Positions 10,478 to 19,597 of a DNA stretch of 64,000 bases are shown here, piece by piece; the stretch's first letter is position 1; every line of letters starts with the position of its first letter. Under the pieces are notes generated by a model, which saw nothing but the letters and a program-made list of their open reading frames with translations, was not told the DNA's origin and searched no databases. The stretch lies in the NCBI RefSeq assembly GCF_900100975.1, contig NZ_FNFX01000001.1, forward strand, positions 65,820 through 129,819, given 5' to 3'. Origin of the DNA: Methylophilus rhizosphaerae (GTDB taxonomy: Bacteria > Pseudomonadota > Gammaproteobacteria > Burkholderiales > Methylophilaceae). The position numbers and the translations under genes are program-made.

Positions 10478-10600
10478 TTATTTAGTGGAACGCTGCACCG
10501 CTTCGCCAGCTTGCTCCATATCTTTACCCATGCCATTTACAGTATTGCAACCTGCCAATACCATGACAATTGCGATCAGTGCCATTACTTTTGACATCAT
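10478..10600 (-). CDS. Entericidin-type small lipoprotein
   Basis: A 40-residue ORF on the minus strand starting ATGATG, preceded by a good ribosome site (GGGAGAAAAA). The N-terminus is hydrophobic (MALIAIVMVLAGC). It ends in the lipobox LAGC, with the acylated cysteine at 18, and then NTVNGMGKDMEQAGEAVQ, the hallmark of the entericidin EcnA/EcnB family. In E. coli these are antidote and toxin lipoproteins of the cell envelope. In betaproteobacteria single copies near leu/asd genes are common and their role is not established. It lies between yajQ and asd. Confidence 0.9.
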   Translation of the reverse strand: MMSKVMALIAIVMVLAGCNTVNGMGKDMEQAGEAVQRSTK

Positions 10601-10616
10601 TTTTTCTCCCTATTTA

Positions 10617-11111
10617 TTAATCTCTAAAATTACCGAATTTCAGTGGAAAATCAGTAATGCTCTTTTTCACAAATGCAATGGCTTCCTGCAAGACATCGCG
10701 CTTGGCACCATTCACACGCACCGTATCACCCTGAATACTGGCCTGCACTTTCATACCGCTGTCTTTGATCAGCTTGGTGATTTTCTTGGCCAGGTCACTA
10801 TCAATGCCATCCTGCACACGCAAATCCTGTTTTACCTTATTACCAGACACTTTTTGCACGTCCTTGTGTTCCAGGCGCTTGGAGGATTCCGGCTCTTTTT
10901 TCTCCATCGCTGGCAGCAAGATATCTTTCACCTGGTCCAGCTGAAAGTCATTGTCGCCAAACAAGGTGATGACTTTGTCTTTTTCGTTGAACTCGACTTT
11001 GGCTGATGTGCCTTTGAAGTCATAGCGATTGGTAATCTGCTTGATCGAAGCATCAATCGAGTTCTTCAAGTTGACCATATCAACTTCTGATGTAATGTCA
11101 AAACTTGGCAT
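10617..11111 (-). CDS. yajQ: YajQ family nucleotide-binding protein
   Basis: A 164-residue protein with two ferredoxin-like halves. Family members bind nucleotides, and some bind cyclic di-GMP and act with transcription factors. The start MPSFDITSEVDMVN is the family consensus, so I reject the seven upstream in-frame codons. The conserved NRYDFKGT is present near residues 31-38, as is KLIKDSGMKVQASIQGD in the second half. It sits 16 bp upstream of the entericidin gene. Confidence 0.92.
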   Translation of the reverse strand: MPSFDITSEVDMVNLKNSIDASIKQITNRYDFKGTSAKVEFNEKDKVITLFGDNDFQLDQVKDILLPAMEKKEPESSKRLEHKDVQKVSGNKVKQDLRVQDGIDSDLAKKITKLIKDSGMKVQASIQGDTVRVNGAKRDVLQEAIAFVKKSITDFPLKFGNFRD

Positions 11112-11212
11112 CTTTAAAAACCTTTCCAGCAATGGCAGAACAAAGTATGAAGCGCGGGCAGTACATTAAATACGGCAAGCGTTCACAACATCGCTCTGCC
11201 AGGCAGTCATAA

Positions 11213-11524
11213 TTATTCAAAATGGCAGACGTAGTCTACGGTTTCAACCACTTCAATGTCAAAAGAAGAGTTACCGGCTACAGTGAATTTCTCGCCAGCC
11301 TTGTAAGTGATCCAGTTTTCTTCACCTTTCAAGCGTACCTTGCAAACACCGTCATTAATCTCCATCAATTCTGGAGAGCCGGTATTAAAGGTCAAAGTGC
11401 CAGGAAAAATAACTCCAACGGTACAGCGAGTGCCATTCGGGAACAGCACAGTGTGGCTTACACACTTGCCATCGAAATAAACGTTTGCCTTCTTTTTAAC
11501 GCTGACATTATCAAATTGCGCCAT
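11213..11524 (-). CDS. ppnP: Pyrimidine/purine nucleoside phosphorylase (PpnP, DUF1255)
   Basis: A 103-residue single-domain cupin. E. coli PpnP (YaiE) splits several nucleosides with phosphate in purine and pyrimidine salvage. The start [21 protein letters not shown], the central [19 protein letters not shown] and the terminal [16 protein letters not shown] fit the family along its whole length. It stands alone between leuB and yajQ. Confidence 0.92.
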   Translation of the reverse strand: MAQFDNVSVKKKANVYFDGKCVSHTVLFPNGTRCTVGVIFPGTLTFNTGSPELMEINDGVCKVRLKGEENWITYKAGEKFTVAGNSSFDIEVVETVDYVCHFE

Positions 11525-11586
11525 TTTTTAAATCCTAATCATTAATTTGGTTGCGACTATACCATACGCAAATGGGATAGCCAGTG

Positions 11587-12657
11587 CTACATTGCCGCGA
11601 CGATCTGGTCACCCATTTCGGAACACGATACCTTCCTGGTGCCCTCTTCGTAAATGTCCCCCGTACGATAACCCGCCGCCAGTACTTTCTTCACGGCATT
11701 TTCAATACGCGTTGCCGCTGCTTCGTTATCAAAACTGTAACGCAGCATCATGGCAGCAGACAGGATGGTCGCAATCGGGTTGGCCAGGTTTTTACCGGCA
11801 ATATCCGGTGCAGAACCATGTGAAGGCTCGTACAACCCTTTTTTGCTTTCATTCAATGAAGCAGAGGCCAGCATGCCGATAGATCCGGTCAGCATGGAAG
11901 CCTCATCAGACAGGATATCGCCGAAGATATTGCCAGTCACCATCACATCGAATTGCTTCGGATTACGGATTAATTGCATGGCCGCGTTATCCACGTACAT
12001 ATGGCTCAGTTCTACCTCTGGATATTCTTTGGCCACATCGATGACGATTTCTTTCCAGAACTCTGTCGTTTCCAGCACGTTAGCTTTATCGACAGAACAC
12101 AGCTTTTTGCCACGCTTCATGGCAATTTCAAAAGCGACATGCGCAATGCGACGCACTTCTGGTTCGCTGTAAATCATGGTGTTAAAACCCTCGCGCACAC
12201 CTTCGTCATTGGTACGGATGCCACGTGGCTGGCCAAAATACACGTCACCAGTCAACTCACGCACAATCATGATATCCAGGCCAGCCACCACTTCCGCTTT
12301 CAAAGTGGAAGCATTGGCCAGCTCAGGGAACAGCACGGCCGGGCGCAAATTTGCGAATAAACCCAAGTCCTTGCGGATCGCCAGCAAACCACGCTCCGGA
12401 CGCAATGGACGGTCCAGACTGTCATATTGCGGGCCACCGACGGCACCCAGCAATACCGCGTCGGCTTTACGACAGATTTCCTGCGTGAATTCAGGGTACG
12501 GATGACCAAACCGGTCATAGGCCTGCCCGCCCAATGGCGCTTCAGTGAAGGTCATGTCCAGACCTTCTTTTTTCAGCACTTCCAGCACGCGCAACGCCTG
12601 CGCAATAATTTCCGGGCCGATGCCATCACCAGGTAAGACTGCAATATTTAAAGCCAT
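11587..12657 (-). CDS. leuB: 3-isopropylmalate dehydrogenase
   Basis: A 356-residue NAD-dependent beta-decarboxylating dehydrogenase for the third step of leucine synthesis. The N-terminus [17 protein letters not shown] is diagnostic. The signature [19 protein letters not shown] carries the metal-binding aspartates, and the substrate arginines and [15 protein letters not shown] loop are present. The citramalate route supplies a chemically parallel step for isoleucine, so LeuB probably also handles 3-methylmalate together with cimA nearby. The gap to leuD is 69 bp. Confidence 0.97.
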   Translation of the reverse strand: MALNIAVLPGDGIGPEIIAQALRVLEVLKKEGLDMTFTEAPLGGQAYDRFGHPYPEFTQEICRKADAVLLGAVGGPQYDSLDRPLRPERGLLAIRKDLGLFANLRPAVLFPELANASTLKAEVVAGLDIMIVRELTGDVYFGQPRGIRTNDEGVREGFNTMIYSEPEVRRIAHVAFEIAMKRGKKLCSVDKANVLETTEFWKEIVIDVAKEYPEVELSHMYVDNAAMQLIRNPKQFDVMVTGNIFGDILSDEASMLTGSIGMLASASLNESKKGLYEPSHGSAPDIAGKNLANPIATILSAAMMLRYSFDNEAAATRIENAVKKVLAAGYRTGDIYEEGTRKVSCSEMGDQIVAAM

Positions 12658-12726
12658 TTAAAAAATTCCTTTTTCATCATTTTGAATAAAGCACATAGTC
12701 AGCGCAAACATCGTTGCGCCGCTGAG

Positions 12727-13365
12727 TTAAGCAAACAACCAGGGTTGTGCCGCCTTATGTTTCACTTCAAACGCCCGGATATCATCCGCATGCTGCAAGG
12801 TCAGGCCAATTTCATCCAGGCCATTAAGCAGGTTGTGCTTGCGGGTGGGCGTGATCTCAAAGCTGAATGACTGGCCAGAAGGCATCGTCACCGTTTGCGC
12901 GACCAGATCAACGCTCAGCTTGTAGCCTTCATTCGCCAGGCACTCTTTAAACAACTGATCTACCTGCTCTGCGGAAGCCACAATCGGCAGAATGCCGTTT
13001 TTGTAGCAGTTATTAAAGAAAATATCGGCAAAGCTGGGCGCGATAATTACACGGAAACCCTGATCCTCAATCGCCCACGGTGCATGCTCACGCGAGGAGC
13101 CACAACCGAAATTGTCACGCGCCAGCAGGACTTGTGCACCCTGGTAGCGTGGCTGGTTGAGTACAAAATCCTTGTTGAGCGGACGCGTACTGCAATCCAT
13201 GCCTGGCTCACCGTAATTAGTATAACGCCACTCATCAAACAGATAAGGGCCAAAGCCGGAGCGTTTGATCGACTTCAGAAACTGCTTGGGAATAATGGCG
13301 TCCGTATCCACGTTGGCACGATCAAGCGGGCAGACCAGGCCATTTAAAGTAGTAAATGCTTTCAT
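12727..13365 (-). CDS. leuD: 3-isopropylmalate dehydratase small subunit
   Basis: A 212-residue swivel domain that pairs with LeuC to isomerise 2-isopropylmalate. It contains the family motif [14 protein letters not shown] and the N-terminus [30 protein letters not shown]. It starts 12 bp after leuC, preceded by AGGAGAATACT, a strong ribosome site. Confidence 0.97.
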   Translation of the reverse strand: MKAFTTLNGLVCPLDRANVDTDAIIPKQFLKSIKRSGFGPYLFDEWRYTNYGEPGMDCSTRPLNKDFVLNQPRYQGAQVLLARDNFGCGSSREHAPWAIEDQGFRVIIAPSFADIFFNNCYKNGILPIVASAEQVDQLFKECLANEGYKLSVDLVAQTVTMPSGQSFSFEITPTRKHNLLNGLDEIGLTLQHADDIRAFEVKHKAAQPWLFA

Positions 13366-13377
13366 AGTATTCTCCTC

Positions 13378-14784
13378 TTATGCGCTGCGCACATCCACAA
13401 AGTGACCGGCAATCGCAGCCGCAGCAGCCATCTCCGGACTCACCAGGTGCGTACGGCCACCCGGCCCCTGACGGCCTTCAAAGTTACGGTTGGAGGTGGA
13501 AGCACAACGCTCGCCAGGGCTCAAACGGTCTGAATTCATCGCCAGGCACATGGAGCACCCTGGCTCACGCCATTCAAAACCGGCTTCAATAAAGATTTTG
13601 TCCAGCCCCTCTTCTTCCGCCTGGCGCTTCACCTGGCCGGAACCTGGCACCACCATGGCAAGCTTGATATTGCTGGCCACTTTCTTACCTTTGGCCACAC
13701 TGGCAGCTGCACGCAAGTCTTCAATACGCGAGTTGGTGCATGAACCAATAAAGATTTTATCCAGCTGGATCTGGTCAATCGGCGTATTGGCGTTCAAACC
13801 CATGTATTTCAGCGCGTTTTCGATACTGGTGCGCTTGGTCGTGTCTGCCTCCTTCGCCGGATCTGGCACTGTGGAACCGATAGGCAGCACTTGTTCTGGC
13901 GAAGTACCCCAGGTCACTTGCGGCGCAATATCAGCCCCGTTCAATGCCACCACGGTGTCATATTGCGCATCCGCATCTGATTGCAAAGTATTCCAGTAAG
14001 CGACTGCCTTGGTCCAGTTTTCTCCTTTGGGCGCATGCAGGCGGCCTTCAAGGTAAGCCGCTGTTTTTTCATCCGGCGCCACCAGGCCAGCACGGGCGCC
14101 CGCTTCAATCGCCATATTACATAGCGTCATGCGCCCTTCCATGCTCAAGGCACGGATGACTTCACCACCGAACTCAATCGCATAGCCTGTGCCGCCGGCT
14201 GTCCCGATCTTGCCGATAATCGCCAAAGCAACATCCTTGGCGGTCACGCCTTTACCCAATTGGCCATCCACGCGCACCAGCATGCGTTTGGATTTTTTAG
14301 CGACCAGGGTCTGCGTTGCCAGTACGTGCTCAACCTCCGATGTTCCAATGCCATGCGCCAGTGCGCCAAACGCACCATGTGTGGAAGTATGGCTATCGCC
14401 GCAAACCACGGTCATGCCAGGCAACGTGGTGCCATTCTCGGGCCCGATCACGTGAATAATGCCTTGATCCTTGTTTTTAAAAGGAAAATACACCAGGGCA
14501 CCGAACTCTTTGATGTTGTTATCCAGGGTTTCCACTTGCAGGCGTGAAATCGGGTCTTCAATGCCTTTGTCCCAGTCCTTGGTCGGCGTATTGTGATCCG
14601 GGTTTGCCACAATAGAAGTATTGCGCCATGGCTTGCGTCCTGCCATGCGCAGCCCCTCAAACGCCTGTGGACTGGTGACTTCATGCACCAGGTGACGGTC
14701 GATATAAATCAAACAGGTACCATCTGACTCTTCACGTACCACATGCGAATCCCATAATTTGTCGTACAGCGTTTTTCCTGCCAT
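13378..14784 (-). CDS. leuC: 3-isopropylmalate dehydratase large subunit
   Basis: A 468-residue aconitase-family subunit with a [4Fe-4S] cluster. The cluster cysteines are visible in FIGSCTNSR and in [10 protein letters not shown]. The active-site regions [15 protein letters not shown] and [17 protein letters not shown] are intact. It is first in leuC-leuD-leuB. A good promoter lies directly upstream and overlaps that of the divergent XRE/MmyB regulator. The pair with LeuD should also act on citramalate made by CimA. Confidence 0.97.
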   Translation of the reverse strand: MAGKTLYDKLWDSHVVREESDGTCLIYIDRHLVHEVTSPQAFEGLRMAGRKPWRNTSIVANPDHNTPTKDWDKGIEDPISRLQVETLDNNIKEFGALVYFPFKNKDQGIIHVIGPENGTTLPGMTVVCGDSHTSTHGAFGALAHGIGTSEVEHVLATQTLVAKKSKRMLVRVDGQLGKGVTAKDVALAIIGKIGTAGGTGYAIEFGGEVIRALSMEGRMTLCNMAIEAGARAGLVAPDEKTAAYLEGRLHAPKGENWTKAVAYWNTLQSDADAQYDTVVALNGADIAPQVTWGTSPEQVLPIGSTVPDPAKEADTTKRTSIENALKYMGLNANTPIDQIQLDKIFIGSCTNSRIEDLRAAASVAKGKKVASNIKLAMVVPGSGQVKRQAEEEGLDKIFIEAGFEWREPGCSMCLAMNSDRLSPGERCASTSNRNFEGRQGPGGRTHLVSPEMAAAAAIAGHFVDVRSA

Positions 14785-14825
14785 GACAGTTCCTTTCCTA
14801 CCCCATAAATAAATAAAACACGCGC

Positions 14826-14854
14826 AGAATACCGAACTTTTAATACCCTTACAA
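14826..14854 (-). promoter_or_regulatory. Sigma-70-type promoter of leuCDB
   Basis: Reading the minus strand, TTGTAA (14849-14854) and TATTCT (14826-14831) are separated by 17 bases, a good match to -35/-10. The predicted start gives a leader of about 35 bases before leuC. No leucine-rich leader peptide or attenuator can be seen in that short leader. Confidence 0.6.
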
Positions 14855-14864
14855 GAATATGATT

Positions 14865-14883
14865 TATACTAGTATTAACACTA
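14865..14883 (+). promoter_or_regulatory. -10 element and dyad (possible operator) before the MmyB-type regulator
   Basis: TATACT at 14865-14870 is a good -10 element for the plus-strand regulator gene. It overlaps by one base the imperfect palindrome TAGTATTAACACTA (14870-14883, 12 of 14 positions symmetric). No convincing -35 is seen. A dyad right over the transcription start is a typical autorepression site. It is also 16 bases upstream of the leuC -35, so a bound regulator could affect leuC. Confidence 0.4.
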
Positions 14884-14901
14884 ATAGGATAATCAAATCA
14901 A

Positions 14902-15687
14902 ATGGATACACGAAGAGTAGAACTTGCAGAATTTCTACAAGCCATGCGTCAGCGAGGTAGCCCGGAAGCTTTTGGTTTTCCTTCCGGTTCTCGCAGGCGT
15001 ACGCAGGGTTTGCGGCGGGAAGAAGTCGCCCAACTGGCAGGCATCAGTGCCACCTGGTATACCTGGATTGAGCAGGCACGTGAAATCAATGTCTCGGCTG
15101 AAGCACTGGACAGGTTGGCAACAGCATTAAAACTGAGCAAATCGGAACGTAATTACTTGTTTGACATGGCAGACCGGCGTGATCCGCAGGCCCATCAAAG
15201 CGAAGTGGATACGGCACCAGAACCCCTGGTCAGCATATTAAGCCATATCCAGGTTCCCGCTTACATTATGGGGCGCACCTGGGATATGCTGGCCTGGAAC
15301 CAGGCCGCCGCCGAATTATTCGCCGGTCTGCTGGATGTTACATGGCCTGCCGGCCAGCATCCCAACCTGCTGCGGTTCGTATTTTCCAATCCGGCTGCGA
15401 GACAGTTTGTAGTCAACTGGGAAATGCGCAGCCGGCGGCTGGTAGCTGAATTCAGGGCTGATTGCCGCTCACGGCTGGAGGAGCCCGAAGTCAAGCAACT
15501 AGTCAGTGAATTGAGTAGCAGCAGCCCGGAGTTTGATCGTTTCTGGAAACAGCATGATGTACTGGAAAGACAAGGTGGGCAGCGTGAATTCCAACATCCG
15601 CAATCCGGGCTGATACATTTTCAACAGGTCACACTGCGCCTGGTAGAACAGGAGCAATTAAAGATGGTGTTGTTACAGCCGGTGTAA
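14902..15687 (+). CDS. XRE-family regulator with MmyB-like ligand-binding domain
   Basis: A 261-residue regulator. An N-terminal helix-turn-helix (about residues 30-85: SGSRRRTQGLRREEVAQLAG, ISATWYTWIEQAR, VSAEALDRLATAL) is followed by the MmyB-like sensor domain (about 105-255). That domain contains the typical IMGRTWDMLAWNQAAAELF and NLLRFVFSNPAARQFVVNWE. Such regulators usually act on neighbouring genes, and MmyB domains are thought to bind fatty-acid-like ligands. It is divergent from leuC and tail to tail with cimA: its TAA is followed immediately by the cimA stop codon with no base between. Confidence 0.88.
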   Translation: MDTRRVELAEFLQAMRQRGSPEAFGFPSGSRRRTQGLRREEVAQLAGISATWYTWIEQAREINVSAEALDRLATALKLSKSERNYLFDMADRRDPQAHQSEVDTAPEPLVSILSHIQVPAYIMGRTWDMLAWNQAAAELFAGLLDVTWPAGQHPNLLRFVFSNPAARQFVVNWEMRSRRLVAEFRADCRSRLEEPEVKQLVSELSSSSPEFDRFWKQHDVLERQGGQREFQHPQSGLIHFQQVTLRLVEQEQLKMVLLQPV

Positions 15688-17274
15688 TCAGGCAACAACG
15701 CGTGTTTTGCCAGCGTTGAGCAGCTTATATTCCACCGCATCCTTCAGGGCCAGCCAGGAAGCCTGGATAATATCCGTAGAGACGCCGATCGTTGTCCAGT
15801 TGGTTTGCTGGTCGGTCGATTCAATCATGACGCGCACTTTGGCAGCCGTTGCCAGATTGGAGTCCAGCACGCGTACCTTGTAATCTACCAGTTTGATGTC
15901 TTGAATGGCTGGGTAAAACGGCGCCAGCGCATTGCGCATTGCCTGGTCCAGTGCATCCACTGGCCCATCCGCTTGCGCACTGCCGCCAGACTCTTGCCCC
16001 TCCACAATAAGATGAACGGTAACGGATGAATTCATGCCATCGGCGCTAGGCTCATGAATATCGACACTATATTGCTTGAGTGTGAAAAATGGCTGGAATT
16101 TCCCCAGCAGCTTTTGCATCAGCAGTTCAAACGAGCTTTCTGCGCTTTCAAACTGATAGCCTTCATGCTCAAGTGCTTTCAAATGCTCCAGTATTTTGAT
16201 TGCCGCTTCAGACTCTTTGGTCAATGTGGGGTCGATTTGCTGCAGCTTGCTCAGGATGGCGCCCCGCCCTGCCACTTCGGACACCAGTATATGGCGCTCG
16301 TTACCTACGGCATTCGGGCTGATATGTTCATAGGACTTGGGATTTTTGTTAACGGCATCAATATGCATGCCGCCCTTGTGTGAAAAAGCGTCATAACCGA
16401 CATAAGGCGCTTTGTCATTGAAAGCGACATTCGCCACTTCGCTGACAAAGCGTGCGGCAGCCGTCAGTTCAGCCAATTGCGCCCCAGAAATGCACTCAAA
16501 CCCTAATTTCAACTGCACGTTAGGAATGATAGAGACCAGGTTGGCATTGCCGCAACGTTCGCCAATGCCATTCATGGTGCCCTGCACCTGTACTGCACCG
16601 GCCTGTATCGCAGCTACGGAATTTGCCACGGCCATATCACAGTCATTGTGGCAATGGATGCCAATTTGCAATAGAGGATAACGGGCAACGACTGTTTTGG
16701 TGATTGCAAAGATTTCGTCAGGGAACGTCCCGCCATTGGTATCGCACAATACCAGCACATCTGCACCCGCATCAGCCGCTGCTTGTAGGGTCTGCAAGGC
16801 GTATTCTGCATTCGCCTTGTATCCATCATAGAAATGCTCGGCATCAAACACGACTTCTTTGCCCTGTGCTTTAAGATAGGCGATTGTATCCCCTATCATG
16901 GCCAGGTTTTCCTGCAGGGAGGTACGCAGGATATCAGTGACCTGATAGTCCCAGCTTTTGCCAAAAATGGCAACCGCCTGGGTATTGGCTGATAACAGGG
17001 ATTGCAGGTTCTTGTCTTCAGCCGCAGTAATCCCGATCCGGCGGGTACTGCCAAAGGCGATGATTTTGGCGTGCCTGAGGTTTAACTCACCCACACGTGT
17101 GAAGAACTCCAAATCTTTAGGATTTGAACCCGGATTGCCGGCTTCAACATAGCCAATGCCTAATTCATCCAGGCGCTGGACAATTTTGAGCTTATCTTCC
17201 ACAGAGAACGACACACCTTGCGCCTGTGCCCCGTCGCGCAAGGTAGAGTCATAAGCAATCACACGCCTGGACAT
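15688..17274 (-). CDS. cimA: (R)-citramalate synthase
   Basis: A 528-residue DRE-TIM metallolyase that condenses pyruvate with acetyl-CoA to citramalate, giving 2-oxobutyrate for isoleucine without threonine. Motifs are YDSTLRDGAQAQGVSFSVEDK near the N-terminus, the metal histidines in IHCHNDCDMAVANS, and a C-terminal LeuA-type regulatory domain (about 395-520). The length and DGAQAQG fit the Geobacter/Aquifex-type CimA rather than LeuA (2-isopropylmalate synthase). I chose MSRRVIAYDSTLRDG, because the 18 upstream codons overlap argG. It lies four bases after argG, so it is probably cotranscribed. Confidence 0.92.
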   Translation of the reverse strand: MSRRVIAYDSTLRDGAQAQGVSFSVEDKLKIVQRLDELGIGYVEAGNPGSNPKDLEFFTRVGELNLRHAKIIAFGSTRRIGITAAEDKNLQSLLSANTQAVAIFGKSWDYQVTDILRTSLQENLAMIGDTIAYLKAQGKEVVFDAEHFYDGYKANAEYALQTLQAAADAGADVLVLCDTNGGTFPDEIFAITKTVVARYPLLQIGIHCHNDCDMAVANSVAAIQAGAVQVQGTMNGIGERCGNANLVSIIPNVQLKLGFECISGAQLAELTAAARFVSEVANVAFNDKAPYVGYDAFSHKGGMHIDAVNKNPKSYEHISPNAVGNERHILVSEVAGRGAILSKLQQIDPTLTKESEAAIKILEHLKALEHEGYQFESAESSFELLMQKLLGKFQPFFTLKQYSVDIHEPSADGMNSSVTVHLIVEGQESGGSAQADGPVDALDQAMRNALAPFYPAIQDIKLVDYKVRVLDSNLATAAKVRVMIESTDQQTNWTTIGVSTDIIQASWLALKDAVEYKLLNAGKTRVVA

Positions 17275-17278
17275 GGGT

Positions 17279-18502
17279 TTATTTTTTGCGGTTATGCAAA
17301 TTGGCTGCAATGCGCATGCGCAAGGCATTCAGCTTGATAAAGCCGCCGGCATCTTTCTGGTCGTACGCACCTTTGTCATCTTCAAAGGTAGCGATGGTCG
17401 AATCAAACAGCGAATCTGTCTTGCTGTCACGGCCCACCACAATCACATTGCCTTTGTACAATTTCACACGCACCCAGCCGTTAACCGTGGCCTGAGTGTG
17501 ATCGATCAGGGTTTGTAGCGCAAGACGCTCAGGACTCCACCAGTAACCGTTATAAATCAGGCTGGCATAGCGTGGCATCAGGTCATCTTTCAAATGCGCC
17601 ACTTCACGGTCCAAGGTGATGCTTTCAATCGCACGGTGTGCTTTCAGAATAATGGTGCCGCCCGGTGTTTCGTAACAGCCACGGGACTTCATGCCGACAT
17701 AGCGGTTTTCCACCAGGTCCAGACGGCCCACGCCATGTTTACCACCCAAACGGTTCAATTCGGCCAGGATTTCATGCGCCTTCATGGTTTTGCCATTCAG
17801 GGCCACGATATCGCCATTACGGAACTCAAGGTCCAGGTACTCGGCTGCATCCGGTGCTTTTTCCGGTGACACAGTCCAGCGCCACATATCCTCTTCGGCT
17901 TCTGCCGCTGGGTCTTCCAGGTGACGGCCTTCATAAGAGATATGCAGCAAGTTGGCATCCATGGAATAGGGGCTACCGCCTTGTTTATGCTTCATTTCCA
18001 CTGGGATGCCGTGTTTCTCGGCATAGGACAGCAGTTTTTCACGGGACAGCAAATCCCATTCACGCCATGGGGCGATAATCTTGATATTCGGGTTCAGCGC
18101 ATAAGCGCCCAACTCAAAACGTACCTGGTCGTTGCCTTTACCGGTTGCGCCGTGTGAAATGGCGTCGGCCTGGGTTTCATTAGCGATTTCAATCAGGCGC
18201 TTGGCAATCAATGGACGTGCGATAGAGGTGCCTAACAGGTACTCACCTTCATACACCGTGTTGGCACGAAACATCGGGAACACGAAATCACGTACGAACT
18301 CTTCACGCAAATCGTCGATGTAAATTTCACTGACACCGAATTTCTTGGCCTTTTCACGCGCTGGCTCCAGCTCTTCACCTTGCCCCAGATCAGCCGTAAA
18401 TGTCACCACTTCACACTGGTAGGTGTCTTGCAACCATTTCAAGATTACGGAGGTATCCAGACCGCCGGAGTATGCCAACACCGCTTTTTTAATATCGCTC
18501 AT
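17279..18502 (-). CDS. argG: Argininosuccinate synthase
   Basis: A 407-residue enzyme joining citrulline and aspartate with ATP. The N-terminal ATP pyrophosphatase loop is [16 protein letters not shown] (residues 9-24). [15 protein letters not shown] and the C-terminal [19 protein letters not shown] are intact. The length is that of the common short ArgG. It lies downstream of argF in an argD-argF-argG-cimA run. The 156 bp between argF and argG hold a remnant copy of the argF 3' end. Confidence 0.97.
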   Translation of the reverse strand: MSDIKKAVLAYSGGLDTSVILKWLQDTYQCEVVTFTADLGQGEELEPAREKAKKFGVSEIYIDDLREEFVRDFVFPMFRANTVYEGEYLLGTSIARPLIAKRLIEIANETQADAISHGATGKGNDQVRFELGAYALNPNIKIIAPWREWDLLSREKLLSYAEKHGIPVEMKHKQGGSPYSMDANLLHISYEGRHLEDPAAEAEEDMWRWTVSPEKAPDAAEYLDLEFRNGDIVALNGKTMKAHEILAELNRLGGKHGVGRLDLVENRYVGMKSRGCYETPGGTIILKAHRAIESITLDREVAHLKDDLMPRYASLIYNGYWWSPERLALQTLIDHTQATVNGWVRVKLYKGNVIVVGRDSKTDSLFDSTIATFEDDKGAYDQKDAGGFIKLNALRMRIAANLHNRKK

Positions 18503-18535
18503 CTAAAATTATCCCAAATCTGCAGGCCCGTTCAA

Positions 18536-18580
18536 TCAGGCCACTTTTCCTAATAACAAATACTCCATCAGTGCTGGCTG
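18536..18580 (-). pseudogene. Second copy of the argF 3' end (remnant)
   Basis: The minus strand encodes QPALMEYLLLGKVA followed by TGA. The intact ArgF ends QKALMEYLLLGKVA, so 13 of 14 residues are identical. Many codons differ at silent positions (tat/tac, ttg/ctt, tta/ttg, gga/ggc, gtg/gtc, gcc/gca). The frame continues open and in phase for 41 codons from the argF TAA (18659) to this TGA. The intervening residues (for example LSESDLSQAIVI) do not resemble ArgF. The protein-level identity with DNA divergence suggests a leftover of a resident argF after replacement by a related allele, or an old duplication. It has no start codon of its own in a sensible place. Confidence 0.75.
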
Positions 18581-18658
18581 TATGACGATGGCTTGGCTAA
18601 GGTCGCTTTCGCTTAAAAGGTTAGCCTGCGCCGAAATCACTCGCACATCACACTTTGC

Positions 18659-19576
18659 TTATGCGACTTTGCCCAACAAAAGGTACTCCATCAGTGCCTT
18701 TTGGGTATGCAACCTGTTTTCCGCTTCATCCCAGACCACACTATGCGACCCATCAATCACATCTGCCGACACTTCTTCGCCCCTATGCGCAGGCAGGCAG
18801 TGCATAAACAAGGCATCAGCTTTTGCCACTTTCATCATGTCGGCATCTACCTGCCAGTCCGCAAAATCTTTACGGCGCTCTTCATTCTCGGCTTCAAACC
18901 CCATGCTGGTCCAGACATCGGTGGTGACCAGATCAGCACCACGCGCAGCTTCCATCGGGTCAGCGAATGACTCAAAGTGATCCGTGCCATACAAGTTAGC
19001 GCGTTCAGGCTCCACTTCGTAACCGGGCGGCGTAGATACATGTACATTAAAATCCAGCACTTCGGCGGCTTGCAACCAGGTATTGCACACGTTGTTGCTG
19101 TCGCCAATCCAGGCCACGGTCTTGCCCTGAATCGAACCACGATGCTCGATAAAGGTGAAAATATCCGCCAGGATCTGGCAAGGGTGATATTCATTGGTCA
19201 AACCGTTAATCACTGGCACACGGGAGTTTTGTGCAAAACGCTCGATAATGCTTTGTTCAAATGTACGGATCATCACCAGATCGCTCATGCGTGAAATCAC
19301 CTGCGCCGCATCTTCCACCGGCTCGCCACGCCCCAACTGGGAATCACGCGTATTCAGGTAAATCGCCGAACCGCCCAATTGCTGCATGCCTGCTTCGAAC
19401 GACAGGCGGGTACGCGTACTGGCTTTTTCAAAGATCATCACCAGGGTACGGTCTGTCAAAGGCCAGTATTGCTGGTAGTTCTTGAACTGCGACTTAATCC
19501 ATTTGGCACGTGCGAAGATATGCTCTATCTCGTCGCGGGTCAGATCATTAAATTGCAAAAAATGTTTGATACTCAT
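18659..19576 (-). CDS. argF: Ornithine carbamoyltransferase
   Basis: A 305-residue enzyme making citrulline from ornithine and carbamoyl phosphate. The carbamoyl phosphate loop FEKASTRTRLSFE, the HPCQILAD motif and the ornithine/catalytic MHCLPAHRGEEV are intact. It starts 21 bp after argD. The C-terminus MEYLLLGKVA recurs in the downstream gap (see the remnant at 18536-18580). Confidence 0.97.
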   Translation of the reverse strand: MSIKHFLQFNDLTRDEIEHIFARAKWIKSQFKNYQQYWPLTDRTLVMIFEKASTRTRLSFEAGMQQLGGSAIYLNTRDSQLGRGEPVEDAAQVISRMSDLVMIRTFEQSIIERFAQNSRVPVINGLTNEYHPCQILADIFTFIEHRGSIQGKTVAWIGDSNNVCNTWLQAAEVLDFNVHVSTPPGYEVEPERANLYGTDHFESFADPMEAARGADLVTTDVWTSMGFEAENEERRKDFADWQVDADMMKVAKADALFMHCLPAHRGEEVSADVIDGSHSVVWDEAENRLHTQKALMEYLLLGKVA

Positions 19577-19597
19577 GATATTCAGGCGCTCATTACT

